A DNA stretch of 50,779 nucleotides, from contig CAJUCN010000018.1 of assembly GCA_910585005.1 (NCBI GenBank), positions 1-50,779 of the forward strand, read 5' to 3'. A program made the position numbers and the translations under genes. The stretch is from an uncultured Lachnospiraceae bacterium. GTDB taxonomy: Bacteria > Bacillota > Clostridia > Lachnospirales > Lachnospiraceae. Below, in pieces: positions 9,816-17,862 of this stretch. Under the pieces are notes generated by a model. That model ran no database searches and was not told the origin of the DNA. It saw only the letters and a program-made list of their open reading frames with translations. Within the stretch, counting starts at the first letter, position 1. Each line of letters opens with the position of its first letter.

Positions 9816-11216
9816 ATGCAGGATAAATTTGATGTGATTATTATTGGCGCAGGTCCGGGTGGGATCTTCTGTGCGTATGAACTGATGGATAAGAACAAGG
9901 ATCTCAAGGTGCTTATGGTAGAAAAGGGGCGTTCCATTGAAAAGCGGCAATGCCCGAAACGTACGACCAAACAGTGCGTGGGCTGCCAGCCCTGCTCTAT
10001 TACCACGGGGTTTGCAGGGGCCGGCGCATTTTCGGATGGAAAACTGTCCCTTTCCCCGGATGTGGGAGGGAACCTTCCGTCGATCCTTGGATATGATGAA
10101 ACCGTGGATTTGATCAGGGAATCGGATGAGATCTATTTAAAGTTTGGCGCTGATACCAACGTGTATGGCGTGGACAGACAAGCAGAGATCCGTGAGATCA
10201 GAAGAAAAGCGATTGTTGCAAATTTGAAGCTGGTGGAGTGCCCTATCCGTCATTTGGGAACGGAAGAAGGGTATAAGATCTACGAAAAACTTCAACACCA
10301 TCTGGAAAAACAGGGTGTGACCATGTTGTTTCATACAATGGTGGAGGAAATCCTGGTGGAAGAAGGCAGGGCAAAAGGGATTAGGACCAATAAAGGCGAA
10401 ACCTATTATGGGGATCAGATCGTCTCGGCAGTAGGACGGGAAGGCGCCGACTGGTTTAAGGATAAATGTAAGGAGATCGGGATCGAAACCAGGCCGGGAA
10501 CGGTGGATATTGGCGTCCGTGTGGAAGTCAGGGATGAAATTATGCAATTTCTCAATGAAAATCTGTATGAAGCGAAGCTGATTTACCATACGCCCACATT
10601 TGACGACAAGGTGAGGACTTTTTGTACGAATCCATCCGGGGAAGTGGCAACAGAATATTATGAAGGCGGTTTGGCAGTGGTGAACGGCCATGCATATAAA
10701 TCCCGGGAATTTAAGACCAATAATACCAATTTCGCTATCTTAGTCAGCAAGAATTTTACCAAACCGTTTAAGACTCCAATCGAGTATGGGAAACATATTG
10801 CCCAGCTTTCTAACATGCTCTGCGGCGGTAAGATCCTGGTGCAGACTTTTGGGGATTTCAGAAGAGGAAGAAGAACCACGGAAGAGCGGTTATGCCGGAA
10901 CAATTTAATGCCTACGCTTAAGGATGCAGTGCCAGGCGATCTTTCTTTGGTATTCCCTCACAGGATCATGGTGGATATTGAGGAGATGCTGCTGGCGTTG
11001 GATAAGATCACGCCGGGAATTGCTGCGGATGAAACCTTGCTTTACGGAGTGGAAGTTAAATTTTATTCCAACCGCGTTATCGTGGATCGGGACTTTGAAA
11101 CCAGCATCAAGGGGCTTCGGGCGATCGGGGACGGTGCAGGTGTGACAAGAGGGCTGCAGCAGGCTTCTGCAAATGGGATCAGCGTGGCAAGAAGCATACT
11201 TGCGGCCAGAAAATAG
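9816..11216 (+). CDS. FAD-dependent oxidoreductase (uncharacterised dehydrogenase family)
   Basis: Protein of 466 residues. A Rossmann FAD-binding motif DVIIIGAGPGG opens the protein. A Cys-rich loop follows at about 45-60 (CPKRTT, CVGCQPC), then GFAGAGAFSDGKL. The C-terminal GDGAGVTRGLQQA is the second FAD contact. This pattern fits the large FAD-dependent dehydrogenase family often annotated only as NAD(P)/FAD-dependent oxidoreductase; its substrate is unknown. The Cys cluster may be redox active or bind metal. An ATG at 9804 is also in frame, but AGAAAGG ends 1 nt before it, so 9816 is preferred. It may share a transcript with the following foldase gene. Confidence 0.8.
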   Translation: MQDKFDVIIIGAGPGGIFCAYELMDKNKDLKVLMVEKGRSIEKRQCPKRTTKQCVGCQPCSITTGFAGAGAFSDGKLSLSPDVGGNLPSILGYDETVDLIRESDEIYLKFGADTNVYGVDRQAEIREIRRKAIVANLKLVECPIRHLGTEEGYKIYEKLQHHLEKQGVTMLFHTMVEEILVEEGRAKGIRTNKGETYYGDQIVSAVGREGADWFKDKCKEIGIETRPGTVDIGVRVEVRDEIMQFLNENLYEAKLIYHTPTFDDKVRTFCTNPSGEVATEYYEGGLAVVNGHAYKSREFKTNNTNFAILVSKNFTKPFKTPIEYGKHIAQLSNMLCGGKILVQTFGDFRRGRRTTEERLCRNNLMPTLKDAVPGDLSLVFPHRIMVDIEEMLLALDKITPGIAADETLLYGVEVKFYSNRVIVDRDFETSIKGLRAIGDGAGVTRGLQQASANGISVARSILAARK

Positions 11217-11226
11217 GGTATTTAGG

Positions 11227-12282
11227 ATGAAAAAGTGGAAAATGCTGACGGCGGTCTGCCTGTGGATATTGTTGTTATTTCCCGCTGGGGGATGTGGCAG
11301 GGTGGATCAGGATACCAAGCTGGTGCTTTATACAGGGTTTAAAAAGGGTGAAGTTTTCCGCATAGAAACGAAGTCCTGTATGCTCCCGGAAGTTATGGTC
11401 TATCTGACCAATACCCAGGATCAGTATGAGAGCGTTTTTGGCAAAGAAATCTGGAAGACGGATCTTGACGGCGTGACGTTGGAGGAGAATGTAAAAGAAA
11501 CGGTGCTTGCACAGCTTGCACAGATTAAAACCATGAATCTGCTTGCAGAAAAGCACGGGGTCTTTCTGGATGAGAGTGAACAGCGGATGGTAAAGGAAGC
11601 CGCATCCCGTTATTATGAGTCGTTAAACGACACAGAACGGGAAATTTTAAGTGTGGACGAAGAGATGATCAATCTGCTGTACGCTGAATTTGCGTTGGCG
11701 AATAAAGTGTATGAATATATTATCAAGGACATAAACCCGGAGATCAGCGATGATGAGGCAAGGACGATCACGGTACAGTATATCCTGCTTAAAACATATA
11801 TCCGGGACGGCACCGGTAAAAAGATCGAATATACGGAAAATGCCCGGCAGGATGTGCAGCGTCAGGCAGAGGAAATCCTGGATCTGGCCAGCAAGGAGGA
11901 TAGCGACTTTGAACAGTTGGTCCTTCAGTACAGCGAAGGGGACATGGGAAGCTTTTCTTTTGGCAAGGGCGAAGTAGACCCTGCCTTTGAGGAGGCTGCA
12001 TTCAATTTAGAGACCGGTGAGGTCAGCGATATTGTGGAAACTCAGCAGGGCTATAATATCATTAAGTGTATCAATACTTTCAACAGAGAAGAGACAGACG
12101 CTAACAAGGTAAAAATCGTTGAAAAAAGGCGGGAAGAAGTATTCGGGCAGGAATATGACGCCTTTATCGCTTCTCTTACAAGGACATTGAATGAACCTTT
12201 GTGGGAACAGGTGGAATTCATTGAAAATGAGGAAGTGACTACCAGTAATTTCTTTGACATTTACAATGATTATTTTAGTTAA
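11227..12282 (+). CDS. Parvulin-type peptidyl-prolyl isomerase lipoprotein (PrsA-like)
   Basis: Protein of 351 residues. The ATG at 11227 gives a signal peptide with Lys residues, a hydrophobic core and a lipobox-like AGGC with Cys23, so a membrane-anchored lipoprotein on the outer face is likely. A SurA/PrsA-like helical N-domain spans about 45-180. The rotamase domain is at about 185-290 (QYILLKT, DFEQLVLQYSEG, FSFGKGEVDPAFEEAAF, GYNIIKC). The family folds exported proteins and isomerises X-Pro bonds. The gene starts 10 nt after the FAD oxidoreductase. Confidence 0.82.
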   Translation: MKKWKMLTAVCLWILLLFPAGGCGRVDQDTKLVLYTGFKKGEVFRIETKSCMLPEVMVYLTNTQDQYESVFGKEIWKTDLDGVTLEENVKETVLAQLAQIKTMNLLAEKHGVFLDESEQRMVKEAASRYYESLNDTEREILSVDEEMINLLYAEFALANKVYEYIIKDINPEISDDEARTITVQYILLKTYIRDGTGKKIEYTENARQDVQRQAEEILDLASKEDSDFEQLVLQYSEGDMGSFSFGKGEVDPAFEEAAFNLETGEVSDIVETQQGYNIIKCINTFNREETDANKVKIVEKRREEVFGQEYDAFIASLTRTLNEPLWEQVEFIENEEVTTSNFFDIYNDYFS

Positions 12283-12335
12283 TAAAAATTTTAGAATTAG
12301 AAAATGCCCGGAAACAGAAGGTTTTTTACAGATTA

Positions 12336-12362
12336 TTAGCACTCATATGTAATGAGTGCTAA
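12336..12362 (+). promoter_or_regulatory. CIRCE operator (HrcA binding site) upstream of htpG
   Basis: A perfect match to the CIRCE consensus: TTAGCACTC, 9 nt (ATATGTAAT), GAGTGCTAA. HrcA repressor binds this element and releases it on heat or protein-folding stress. It ends 7 nt before the -35 of the htpG promoter. Confidence 0.95.
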
Positions 12363-12369
12363 TTTTTGC

Positions 12370-12398
12370 TTGACTTTTATGAAAAAGGGAACTACACT
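12370..12398 (+). promoter_or_regulatory. Sigma-A promoter of htpG
   Basis: The -35 TTGACT at 12370-12375 and -10 TACACT at 12393-12398 are separated by 17 nt. CIRCE sits directly upstream rather than across the start site. This predicts a leader of about 65 nt before the GTG start. Confidence 0.75.
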
Positions 12399-12472
12399 GT
12401 TTTTTAGACAAAGAAACGCTTAGACGGGTAGAAACCTAAAACAGTGAAAAGACAAAAAAGGAGTGATTTATC

Positions 12473-14569
12473 GTGGCAGAGAAACACGGAAATTTATCGA
12501 TTAACAGTGAAAACATATTCCCGATCATTAAGAAATGGTTGTATTCCGACCATGATATCTTTTTTAGGGAGTTGATCTCTAATGGCTGCGACGCCATTAC
12601 CAAGCTGAAAAAGCTGGATATGATGGGGGAATATCAGTTGCCGGAGGATTATAAAGGGAAGATCCAGGTTCTTGTCAATCCGGAAGAAAAGACGTTAAAG
12701 TTTATCGATAACGGTATCGGTATGACGGCAGATGAGGTGGAGGAATATATCAATCAGATCGCCTTTTCAGGGGCAACGGATTTTATTGAAAAATATAAGG
12801 ACAAAGCCAATGATGATCAGATCATCGGGCATTTTGGATTGGGCTTTTATTCTGCCTTTATGGTAGCGGATGCCGTTCATATTGATACGCTGTCCTGGCA
12901 GGCGGATGCTAAGCCGGTGCATTGGGAATGTGATGGCGGTACGGAATTTGATATGTCGGAAGGCAGCAGGGACGAAGTGGGCACGACCATCACTTTGTTT
13001 ATCAACGAGGATGTTCTGGAATTCTGCAACGAGTACAAGGCAAAAGAAGTGATCAGGAAATATTGTTCCTTTATGCCCACAGAAATTTATATTTCAAAAG
13101 AAAATACGACAGAGACGCAGACGATTGATGCGGAGGAAAAACTGGATACGGACAGTGTGGTAGAGGAGATTAAGCCGGAGAAGGAAGAGGATAAGCTTCG
13201 TTATAAGATTGTGAAGCGGCCGGAACTTCTTAATGAGACAATGCCTCTTTGGATGAAGCATCCGAATGACTGTACCAAGGAAGAATATCTGGAATTTTAC
13301 CGTAAGGTATTTCAGGATTATAAGGAGCCGTTATTCTGGATTCATTTGAATATGGATTATCCGTTTAACTTAAAAGGTATCTTATATTTCCCGAAGATCA
13401 ACATGGAATACGAATCCATTGAAGGCGTGATTAAGCTTTACAATAACCAGGTCTTTATTGCCGATAATATCAAAGAAGTGATCCCGGAATTCCTGATGCT
13501 GTTAAAAGGAGTGATCGATTGCCCGGATCTGCCTCTGAATGTGTCAAGAAGCGCATTGCAAAATGACGGGTTTGTGAAAAAGATTTCTGATTACATTACC
13601 AAGAAGGTTGCAGATAAGCTTTCAGGAATGTGTAAGACGGAAAAGGAAGAGTACGACAAGTATTGGGATGATATTAGCCCGTTCATCAAATTTGGCTGCT
13701 TGAAAGATGATAAGTTCTGTGAAAAGATGACAGACTATATTTTGTTTAAGAACCTGGATGGCAAATACCTGACTCTCCCGGAATGCTTAGAAGTCAATAA
13801 GACAGATCCGGATGAAGTTTCAAAGGAGAAGGAAGATGGCGCAGGCGCCGATCAGCCGGAAGTGGTAGATGCAGACGGCAATGTGATCAGCGGCGATGCA
13901 GAGGATCCGGAAGATGCCGAATCAGAAAATGACGCGGATTCTGAGGAAGAGAAGAAGGAAAAAGTCATTTATTATGTAACGGACGAGCAGCAGCAGGGAC
14001 AGTATATCAGTATGTTCAAGGCTGCAAAGATGGATGCGGTACTTCTTACCCACAATATTGACCAGCCCTTTATCTCACAATTAGAGGCAAAGAATGAGGG
14101 GATTAAGTTCCAGAGGATTGATGCGGATCTGACAGACACGTTTAAGGCTAAGACCAGCAAGAAAGCAGAAAAGGAACTGGAAGAAGCGGCTGAAGCGATC
14201 GGCAAGGTGATGAAGAAAGTCCTGAAAAAGGACAAGATCGCTATCAAGGTAGAAAAATTGAAAAACAAGAAAATTGCTTCTATGGTCACTCTTTCCGAAG
14301 AAAGCCGGAGAATGCAGGATATGATGAAGATGTATTCCATGCCGGGAATGGGAATGGGGGATTTTGGCAAGGAGGGAGAAACATTGGTATTAAATGCCAA
14401 TCATCCGCTTGTCCAACATATAATGGAAAATACAGACGGCAAAAATGTAAACATGATTTGTGAACAGTTATACGACCTGGCCCTGTTACAACATGCGCCC
14501 CTTGAGCCGGAGGCAATGAGCAGATTTGTTGCCAGGAGCAATGATATTATGATGTTGCTCACCAAATAA
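12473..14569 (+). CDS. htpG: Molecular chaperone HtpG (Hsp90)
   Basis: Protein of 698 residues from a GTG start with AAAAAGGAGTG upstream. The GHKL ATPase motifs are clear: FRELISNGCDA near 31-41, DNGIGMT near 80-86 and GHFGLGFYSAF near 119-129. The middle domain contains LNVSRSALQ. Two charged insertions make it longer than the roughly 624-residue E. coli protein: an acidic N-to-middle linker at about 208-240, and a very acidic stretch of about 50 residues at 443-500, just before VIYYVTDE. Hsp90 remodels client proteins in the cytosol using ATP. Expression should be under HrcA control through the CIRCE site. Confidence 0.95.
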   Translation: MAEKHGNLSINSENIFPIIKKWLYSDHDIFFRELISNGCDAITKLKKLDMMGEYQLPEDYKGKIQVLVNPEEKTLKFIDNGIGMTADEVEEYINQIAFSGATDFIEKYKDKANDDQIIGHFGLGFYSAFMVADAVHIDTLSWQADAKPVHWECDGGTEFDMSEGSRDEVGTTITLFINEDVLEFCNEYKAKEVIRKYCSFMPTEIYISKENTTETQTIDAEEKLDTDSVVEEIKPEKEEDKLRYKIVKRPELLNETMPLWMKHPNDCTKEEYLEFYRKVFQDYKEPLFWIHLNMDYPFNLKGILYFPKINMEYESIEGVIKLYNNQVFIADNIKEVIPEFLMLLKGVIDCPDLPLNVSRSALQNDGFVKKISDYITKKVADKLSGMCKTEKEEYDKYWDDISPFIKFGCLKDDKFCEKMTDYILFKNLDGKYLTLPECLEVNKTDPDEVSKEKEDGAGADQPEVVDADGNVISGDAEDPEDAESENDADSEEEKKEKVIYYVTDEQQQGQYISMFKAAKMDAVLLTHNIDQPFISQLEAKNEGIKFQRIDADLTDTFKAKTSKKAEKELEEAAEAIGKVMKKVLKKDKIAIKVEKLKNKKIASMVTLSEESRRMQDMMKMYSMPGMGMGDFGKEGETLVLNANHPLVQHIMENTDGKNVNMICEQLYDLALLQHAPLEPEAMSRFVARSNDIMMLLTK

Positions 14570-14587
14570 CTTTAGAGAACCTATCGG

Positions 14588-14629
14588 ATACCTCTGCATA
14601 ATATATGTTAAGTATATGTGCAGAGGTAT
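14588..14629 (+). promoter_or_regulatory. Hairpin burying the ribosome binding site of the SpoIID-like gene
   Basis: An 11-bp perfect stem, ATACCTCTGCA (14588-14598) with TGCAGAGGTAT (14619-14629), closes an AT-rich loop. The AGAGGT at 14622-14627 is the only plausible ribosome binding site for the ATG at 14634, so the stem would hide it. It could alternatively serve as the htpG terminator, but no T run follows. Confidence 0.55.
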
Positions 14630-14633
14630 TCTT

Positions 14634-15902
14634 ATGCCTGAAAATAATCAAACAAATGTGCAGGCGGACACTCCTTATCTTGGACAGCTTCAGATCAATG
14701 TAACCTCAACCACAGGGATGATCCCGATCCAGGACGCTACTGTGACAATTTCCTATACAGGTGTTCCGAACGTAACGGTAGAACAGTTGCGTACAAATTC
14801 TTCCGGGCAGACGGAAGTGATCGAACTTCCGGCGCCGCCGCTGGAATATAGTATGGAGCCGGAACAGGCGAACCAGCCTTATTCTGAATATAATATCCAA
14901 GTAGATGCGCCGGGATATGAGTCCGTCATGGTATCGGGGACAGAGATCCTTCCTGACGTGACAGCCCTCCAGCCTATCCAAATGAATCCACTTGAAACGG
15001 CGCCTTCCGAGGAAGAGGAAGTGATCGTGATACCGGATCATACATTATATGGTGAGTATCCTCCGAAGATACCGGAGGATGAGATTAAACCGATGGATGA
15101 AAGCGGGGAAATTGTTTTGAGCCGTGTAGTGATTCCGGAGTATGTGATCGTACATGATGGTGTCCCGGATGACTATAATGCCCCCAACTATTATGTGAGG
15201 TATAGGGATTATATCAAGAATGTGGCATCTTCGGAAATTTATGCTACATGGCCGGAAGATGCAATCTATGCCAATGTGCTGGTGATCATGTCGTTTACGC
15301 TCAATAGGGTGTATACGGAATGGTACCGTAATAGAGGATATAATTTCACCATTACTTCGTCTACAGCCTATGATCAGAAATGGATCAGAGGAAGAAATAT
15401 TTATTCCAATATAGGCAGGGTGGTGGATAGCATCTTTAATAATTACCTTTCCAGGCCAGGTGTCAGACAGCCGATTTTTACCTCTTATTGTGACGGGCAG
15501 CGTGTGACCTGCAATGGATTGAGCCAGTGGGGATCCAAGTATTTAGGAGATGAGGGATATTCCCCCATTGAGATTATACGGTATTATTATGGTTCGGATA
15601 TGTATATCAATTCGGCAGTGAGCGTTGCCGGGGTTCCGTCTTCCTGGCCGGGATACAATCTTACGGTCGGCTCATCCGGGGAAAAGGTACGTCAGATACA
15701 GCAGCAGTTAAACCGGATTGCACAGAATTATCCGGCAATACCGAGAATTGCCGCGGATGGAATCTATGGTCCGGCGACTGCACAGGCGGTAAGAACGTTT
15801 CAGGGGATCTTTAATCTTCCCCAGTCTGGGGTAGTGGATTTTCCTACCTGGTATAGTATTTCCAATGTTTATGTAGGTGTCAGCAGGATTGCAGAGCCGT
15901 AA
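14634..15902 (+). CDS. SpoIID-like domain protein with peptidoglycan-binding domain
   Basis: Protein of 422 residues. An Ig/carboxypeptidase-regulatory-like beta domain spans about 8-115 (IQDATVTISYTGVP, SGQTEV, YNIQVDAPGYESV). A SpoIID-type domain spans about 190-325, with NVASSEIYATWPEDA holding the catalytic-type Glu, and the family's GLSQWGSKYLGDEGYSPIEI block. A peptidoglycan-binding repeat lies at about 345-410 (GEKVRQIQQQL, ADGIYGPATAQAVRTFQ). SpoIID enzymes are lytic transglycosylases acting on peptidoglycan. No signal peptide is visible, so it may act during sporulation after release or use another route. The start is chosen from AGAGGT with 6 nt spacing. Confidence 0.78.
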   Translation: MPENNQTNVQADTPYLGQLQINVTSTTGMIPIQDATVTISYTGVPNVTVEQLRTNSSGQTEVIELPAPPLEYSMEPEQANQPYSEYNIQVDAPGYESVMVSGTEILPDVTALQPIQMNPLETAPSEEEEVIVIPDHTLYGEYPPKIPEDEIKPMDESGEIVLSRVVIPEYVIVHDGVPDDYNAPNYYVRYRDYIKNVASSEIYATWPEDAIYANVLVIMSFTLNRVYTEWYRNRGYNFTITSSTAYDQKWIRGRNIYSNIGRVVDSIFNNYLSRPGVRQPIFTSYCDGQRVTCNGLSQWGSKYLGDEGYSPIEIIRYYYGSDMYINSAVSVAGVPSSWPGYNLTVGSSGEKVRQIQQQLNRIAQNYPAIPRIAADGIYGPATAQAVRTFQGIFNLPQSGVVDFPTWYSISNVYVGVSRIAEP

Positions 15903-15941
15903 AGGAACAAGGCGCTGCATGGCAACAGTCCGGCTTGAATA

Positions 15942-16010
15942 GATCACAAACTCTAAAGGAGCCAATTCGGGAAGGATTTTTCAGAGCGTGGCGACATAGG
16001 ATTTGTGATC
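15942..16010 (+). repeat. Hairpin repeat element, copy A
   Basis: Complementary arms at 15942-15955 (GATCACAAACTCTA) and 15997-16010 flank a conserved core at 15956-15996 with GGAGCCAATT and CAGAGCGTGGCGAC. The same core occurs at 33753-33792 (reverse strand) and 33944-33986, but with different arm sequences that still pair with each other. It lies between two convergent genes. Confidence 0.7.
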
Positions 16011-16034
16011 TGTCAAGCGCATGTTAAACGGCAA

Positions 16035-17078
16035 TTATTCATGCTGTATGGCGGCAATCGCTTGTGCAAGCGCATCTAAATCATTTTGGGTGGTAGACCA
16101 GCTTGTGACAAAACGTACGATTGTGCGGTTTTCGTCAAGTTTTTCCCAAAAACTGAACAGAACATTCTTTTTTAGTTGTTCCAATTGCCCGTTTTCTAAA
16201 ATGACAAACTGCTGATTGGTCGGAGATTCCAGATAAAAAGGAATCTTATTTTCCCTGAAAATTTGTTTTAATTGTTCCGCCATATGGATGGCATGGCTGC
16301 CGATATCGAAATAAAGATTATCGGTAAAGAGGGCATCGAATTGAATGCCGAGAAGGCGTCCCTTTGCAAGTAACGCTCCATGGCGTTTGGCAATGGTGAG
16401 AAAATGCCTGGGCATATTGTGCCTTGGAAAGACAACAGCTTCCCCGCATAAAGCGCCGACTTTGGTGCCGCCAATATAAAACACATCGCACAGCGCGGCA
16501 ATGTCAGAAAGAGATACGTCTGTATTTTGGCTCATTAAGCCATATCCCAGCCTGGCACCGTCAAGGAACAAAGAAATGCCATGGGATCTGCACAGACAGG
16601 ACAGGTCTTGAAGTTCCTGTTTGGAATATAAAGTTCCATATTCTGTGGGATGGGAAAGATATAGCATACCTGGAAACACACTATGTTCATGATTAGCATC
16701 CTGATAAAAGTCCTGCAAGTATTGCTTTAAGGAGCGCGCACTTACCTTTCCTTGCGTTTGGGGAAGTGAGAGTACCTTGTGACCGGTATTTTCAATTGCG
16801 CCTGCTTCGTGGGTGTTGATATGTCCGGTCTGGGCAGAAAGGACACCTTCATATTCTTGCAGCATGGAAGATATGACGACGGAATTGGTTTGGGTTCCGC
16901 CTACAAGGAAAAAAACCTCTGCTTCCGGGCAGGCACAGGCAGCGCGGATCTTTTGACGGGCGCTTTCACAATAGGGATCGTTTCCGTATCCGGTTAAAGA
17001 TTCCAGATTTGTCTCAGTCAATTTTTTTAAGAGAGCAGGATGAGCGCCTGCGATATAGTCGCTTTCAAATGAAATCAT
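16035..17078 (-). CDS. ltaE: Low-specificity threonine aldolase (PLP-dependent)
   Basis: Protein of 347 residues in the beta-eliminating lyase/threonine aldolase family. The PLP-binding Lys is in YIGGTKVGAL near 205-214. FESDYIAGAHP opens the protein, HINTHEAGAIE and FLDGARLGYG are family blocks. The enzyme splits threonine or allo-threonine into glycine and acetaldehyde. GGGAGG lies 8 nt before the ATG. In the sequenced orientation it is the first gene downstream of the sigma-D promoter in the adjacent invertible cassette, which is an unexpected link between amino-acid metabolism and a flagellar promoter. A separate sigma-A promoter is also plausible. Confidence 0.88.
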   Translation of the reverse strand: MISFESDYIAGAHPALLKKLTETNLESLTGYGNDPYCESARQKIRAACACPEAEVFFLVGGTQTNSVVISSMLQEYEGVLSAQTGHINTHEAGAIENTGHKVLSLPQTQGKVSARSLKQYLQDFYQDANHEHSVFPGMLYLSHPTEYGTLYSKQELQDLSCLCRSHGISLFLDGARLGYGLMSQNTDVSLSDIAALCDVFYIGGTKVGALCGEAVVFPRHNMPRHFLTIAKRHGALLAKGRLLGIQFDALFTDNLYFDIGSHAIHMAEQLKQIFRENKIPFYLESPTNQQFVILENGQLEQLKKNVLFSFWEKLDENRTIVRFVTSWSTTQNDLDALAQAIAAIQHE

Positions 17079-17107
17079 AATTTTCCTCCCATAGGTACTT
17101 TTAAATG

Positions 17108-17137
17108 ATTATAAAACTGGACAAAATAAAAGTGCAA
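17108..17137 (-). promoter_or_regulatory. Candidate sigma-A promoter of threonine aldolase
   Basis: On the minus strand, TTGCAC (17137-17132), 18 nt, then TATAAT (17113-17108). Five of the six -35 bases lie inside the left inverted repeat, so recombinase binding there could block this promoter. Confidence 0.5.
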
Positions 17138-17160
17138 CACTTTCCATAAAAATGTTGCAC
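17133..17160 (-). repeat. Left inverted repeat of the invertible cassette (recombinase site)
   Basis: 28 bp identical, in inverted orientation, to 17863-17890. Internally it is an imperfect dyad: TGCAACACTTT, CCATA, AAAATGTTGCA (10 of 11 arm positions match). Two inverted arms around a short asymmetric spacer is the layout of a tyrosine recombinase core site. The spacer direction makes the two sites inverted, which predicts inversion and not excision. Confidence 0.88.
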
Positions 17161-17179
17161 TTCTCAACTGCTGTTTATA

Positions 17180-17206
17180 TTATCGGAAAGATCTTGAAAT
17201 ACTTTA
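17180..17206 (-). promoter_or_regulatory. Sigma-D/sigma-28-type flagellar promoter inside the cassette
   Basis: Read on the minus strand: TAAA (17206-17203), exactly 15 nt, TCCGATAA (17187-17180). The known consensus is TAAA, N15, GCCGATAA, so only one of 12 positions differs and the spacer is exact. As sequenced it fires leftward across the left repeat towards threonine aldolase, with a predicted start near 17173. Confidence 0.8.
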
Positions 17207-17248
17207 TACCTTTTCTCCAAATTTTCAAAAAAATTTTTTATAATTTTC

Positions 17249-17827
17249 TCATAGGTTGATTTTGGCAAAGACAGCGTCCCGGTCATCCTGGTCAATGCAC
17301 AAATATCGTTTTGTTACCTGAAAATTAGAATGGTTATAGATATTCATGATAAGAGCTGGAGGAGTTCCCTGTTTCCATGCGTGATAACCAAAAGTTTTAC
17401 GCAGGGAATGGCAGCTTATTTCGCTGCTTAGCCCGGCGTAATTGGCAGCTTGGCGGATGATCCGGTGCGCCTGATAGCGGCTTAATGGCTTGTCTATATG
17501 GAGTTGTCCGTGAAAAAGCCATTGCGTCGGATCGGACAAGATATGCTTTTGATAGTTTATTAGCGCCTTTTTCATTTCCGAATTGATAAAGATCCTGTTT
17601 ATTTTTCCGGTCTTTTGTTCGTGGGCCACAATGTGGGATTTCCATTCCTCCTTTTGAAAATCATAGACATCTTCACAGGTTAGATGCAAAATGTCAGAAA
17701 TCCTGAGGGCGGAATTCAGCCCTACAATGATCAGAGCATAGTTCCGGGGGTTAGGCTTTACATATCTAAAGTAGCCTTCAAATTGTTTTAAACTTTTTTT
17801 GTCTTTGATTGGTTGTGTCGTACCCAT
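17249..17827 (-). CDS. Tyrosine recombinase (catalytic domain only), DNA invertase
   Basis: Protein of 192 residues; AAGGAGG precedes the ATG. All catalytic residues of the family can be placed: R42 (ALRISDIL), K72 or K75 (EQKTGK), H140 and R143 (HSLRKT), H166 (NHSN) and nucleophile Y175 (KRYLCI). The usual N-terminal core-binding domain is mostly missing, as in small Fim-type invertases of about 200 residues. The gene lies wholly between the two inverted repeats and is read leftward from a start beside the right repeat, so it stays intact on inversion. It most likely recombines the two flanking sites. It could also act on other sites elsewhere in the genome. Confidence 0.9.
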   Translation of the reverse strand: MGTTQPIKDKKSLKQFEGYFRYVKPNPRNYALIIVGLNSALRISDILHLTCEDVYDFQKEEWKSHIVAHEQKTGKINRIFINSEMKKALINYQKHILSDPTQWLFHGQLHIDKPLSRYQAHRIIRQAANYAGLSSEISCHSLRKTFGYHAWKQGTPPALIMNIYNHSNFQVTKRYLCIDQDDRDAVFAKINL

Positions 17828-17848
17828 AAAAACCTCCTTTTTTCTTTT

Positions 17849-17854
17849 ATTATA
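17849..17854 (-). promoter_or_regulatory. Candidate -10 of the recombinase gene
   Basis: TATAAT on the minus strand, 8 bp inside the right inverted repeat and 21 nt before the recombinase start. The matching -35 position would fall within the repeat (ATAAAA, weak). Recombinase bound to its site could therefore repress its own gene. Confidence 0.45.
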
Positions 17855-17862
17855 GAAAACTT

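Noticed and set aside
17249..17827. Recombinase as the integrase of a prophage or conjugative element
   Set aside because: No other phage or transfer genes are near, no direct-repeat att sites were seen, and the gene sits between inverted sites, which predicts inversion.
17825..17853. Rightward sigma-A promoter at the right end of the cassette (TATTAT at 17848)
   Set aside because: The matching -35 position reads CATAAA, so no convincing promoter faces csrA as sequenced.
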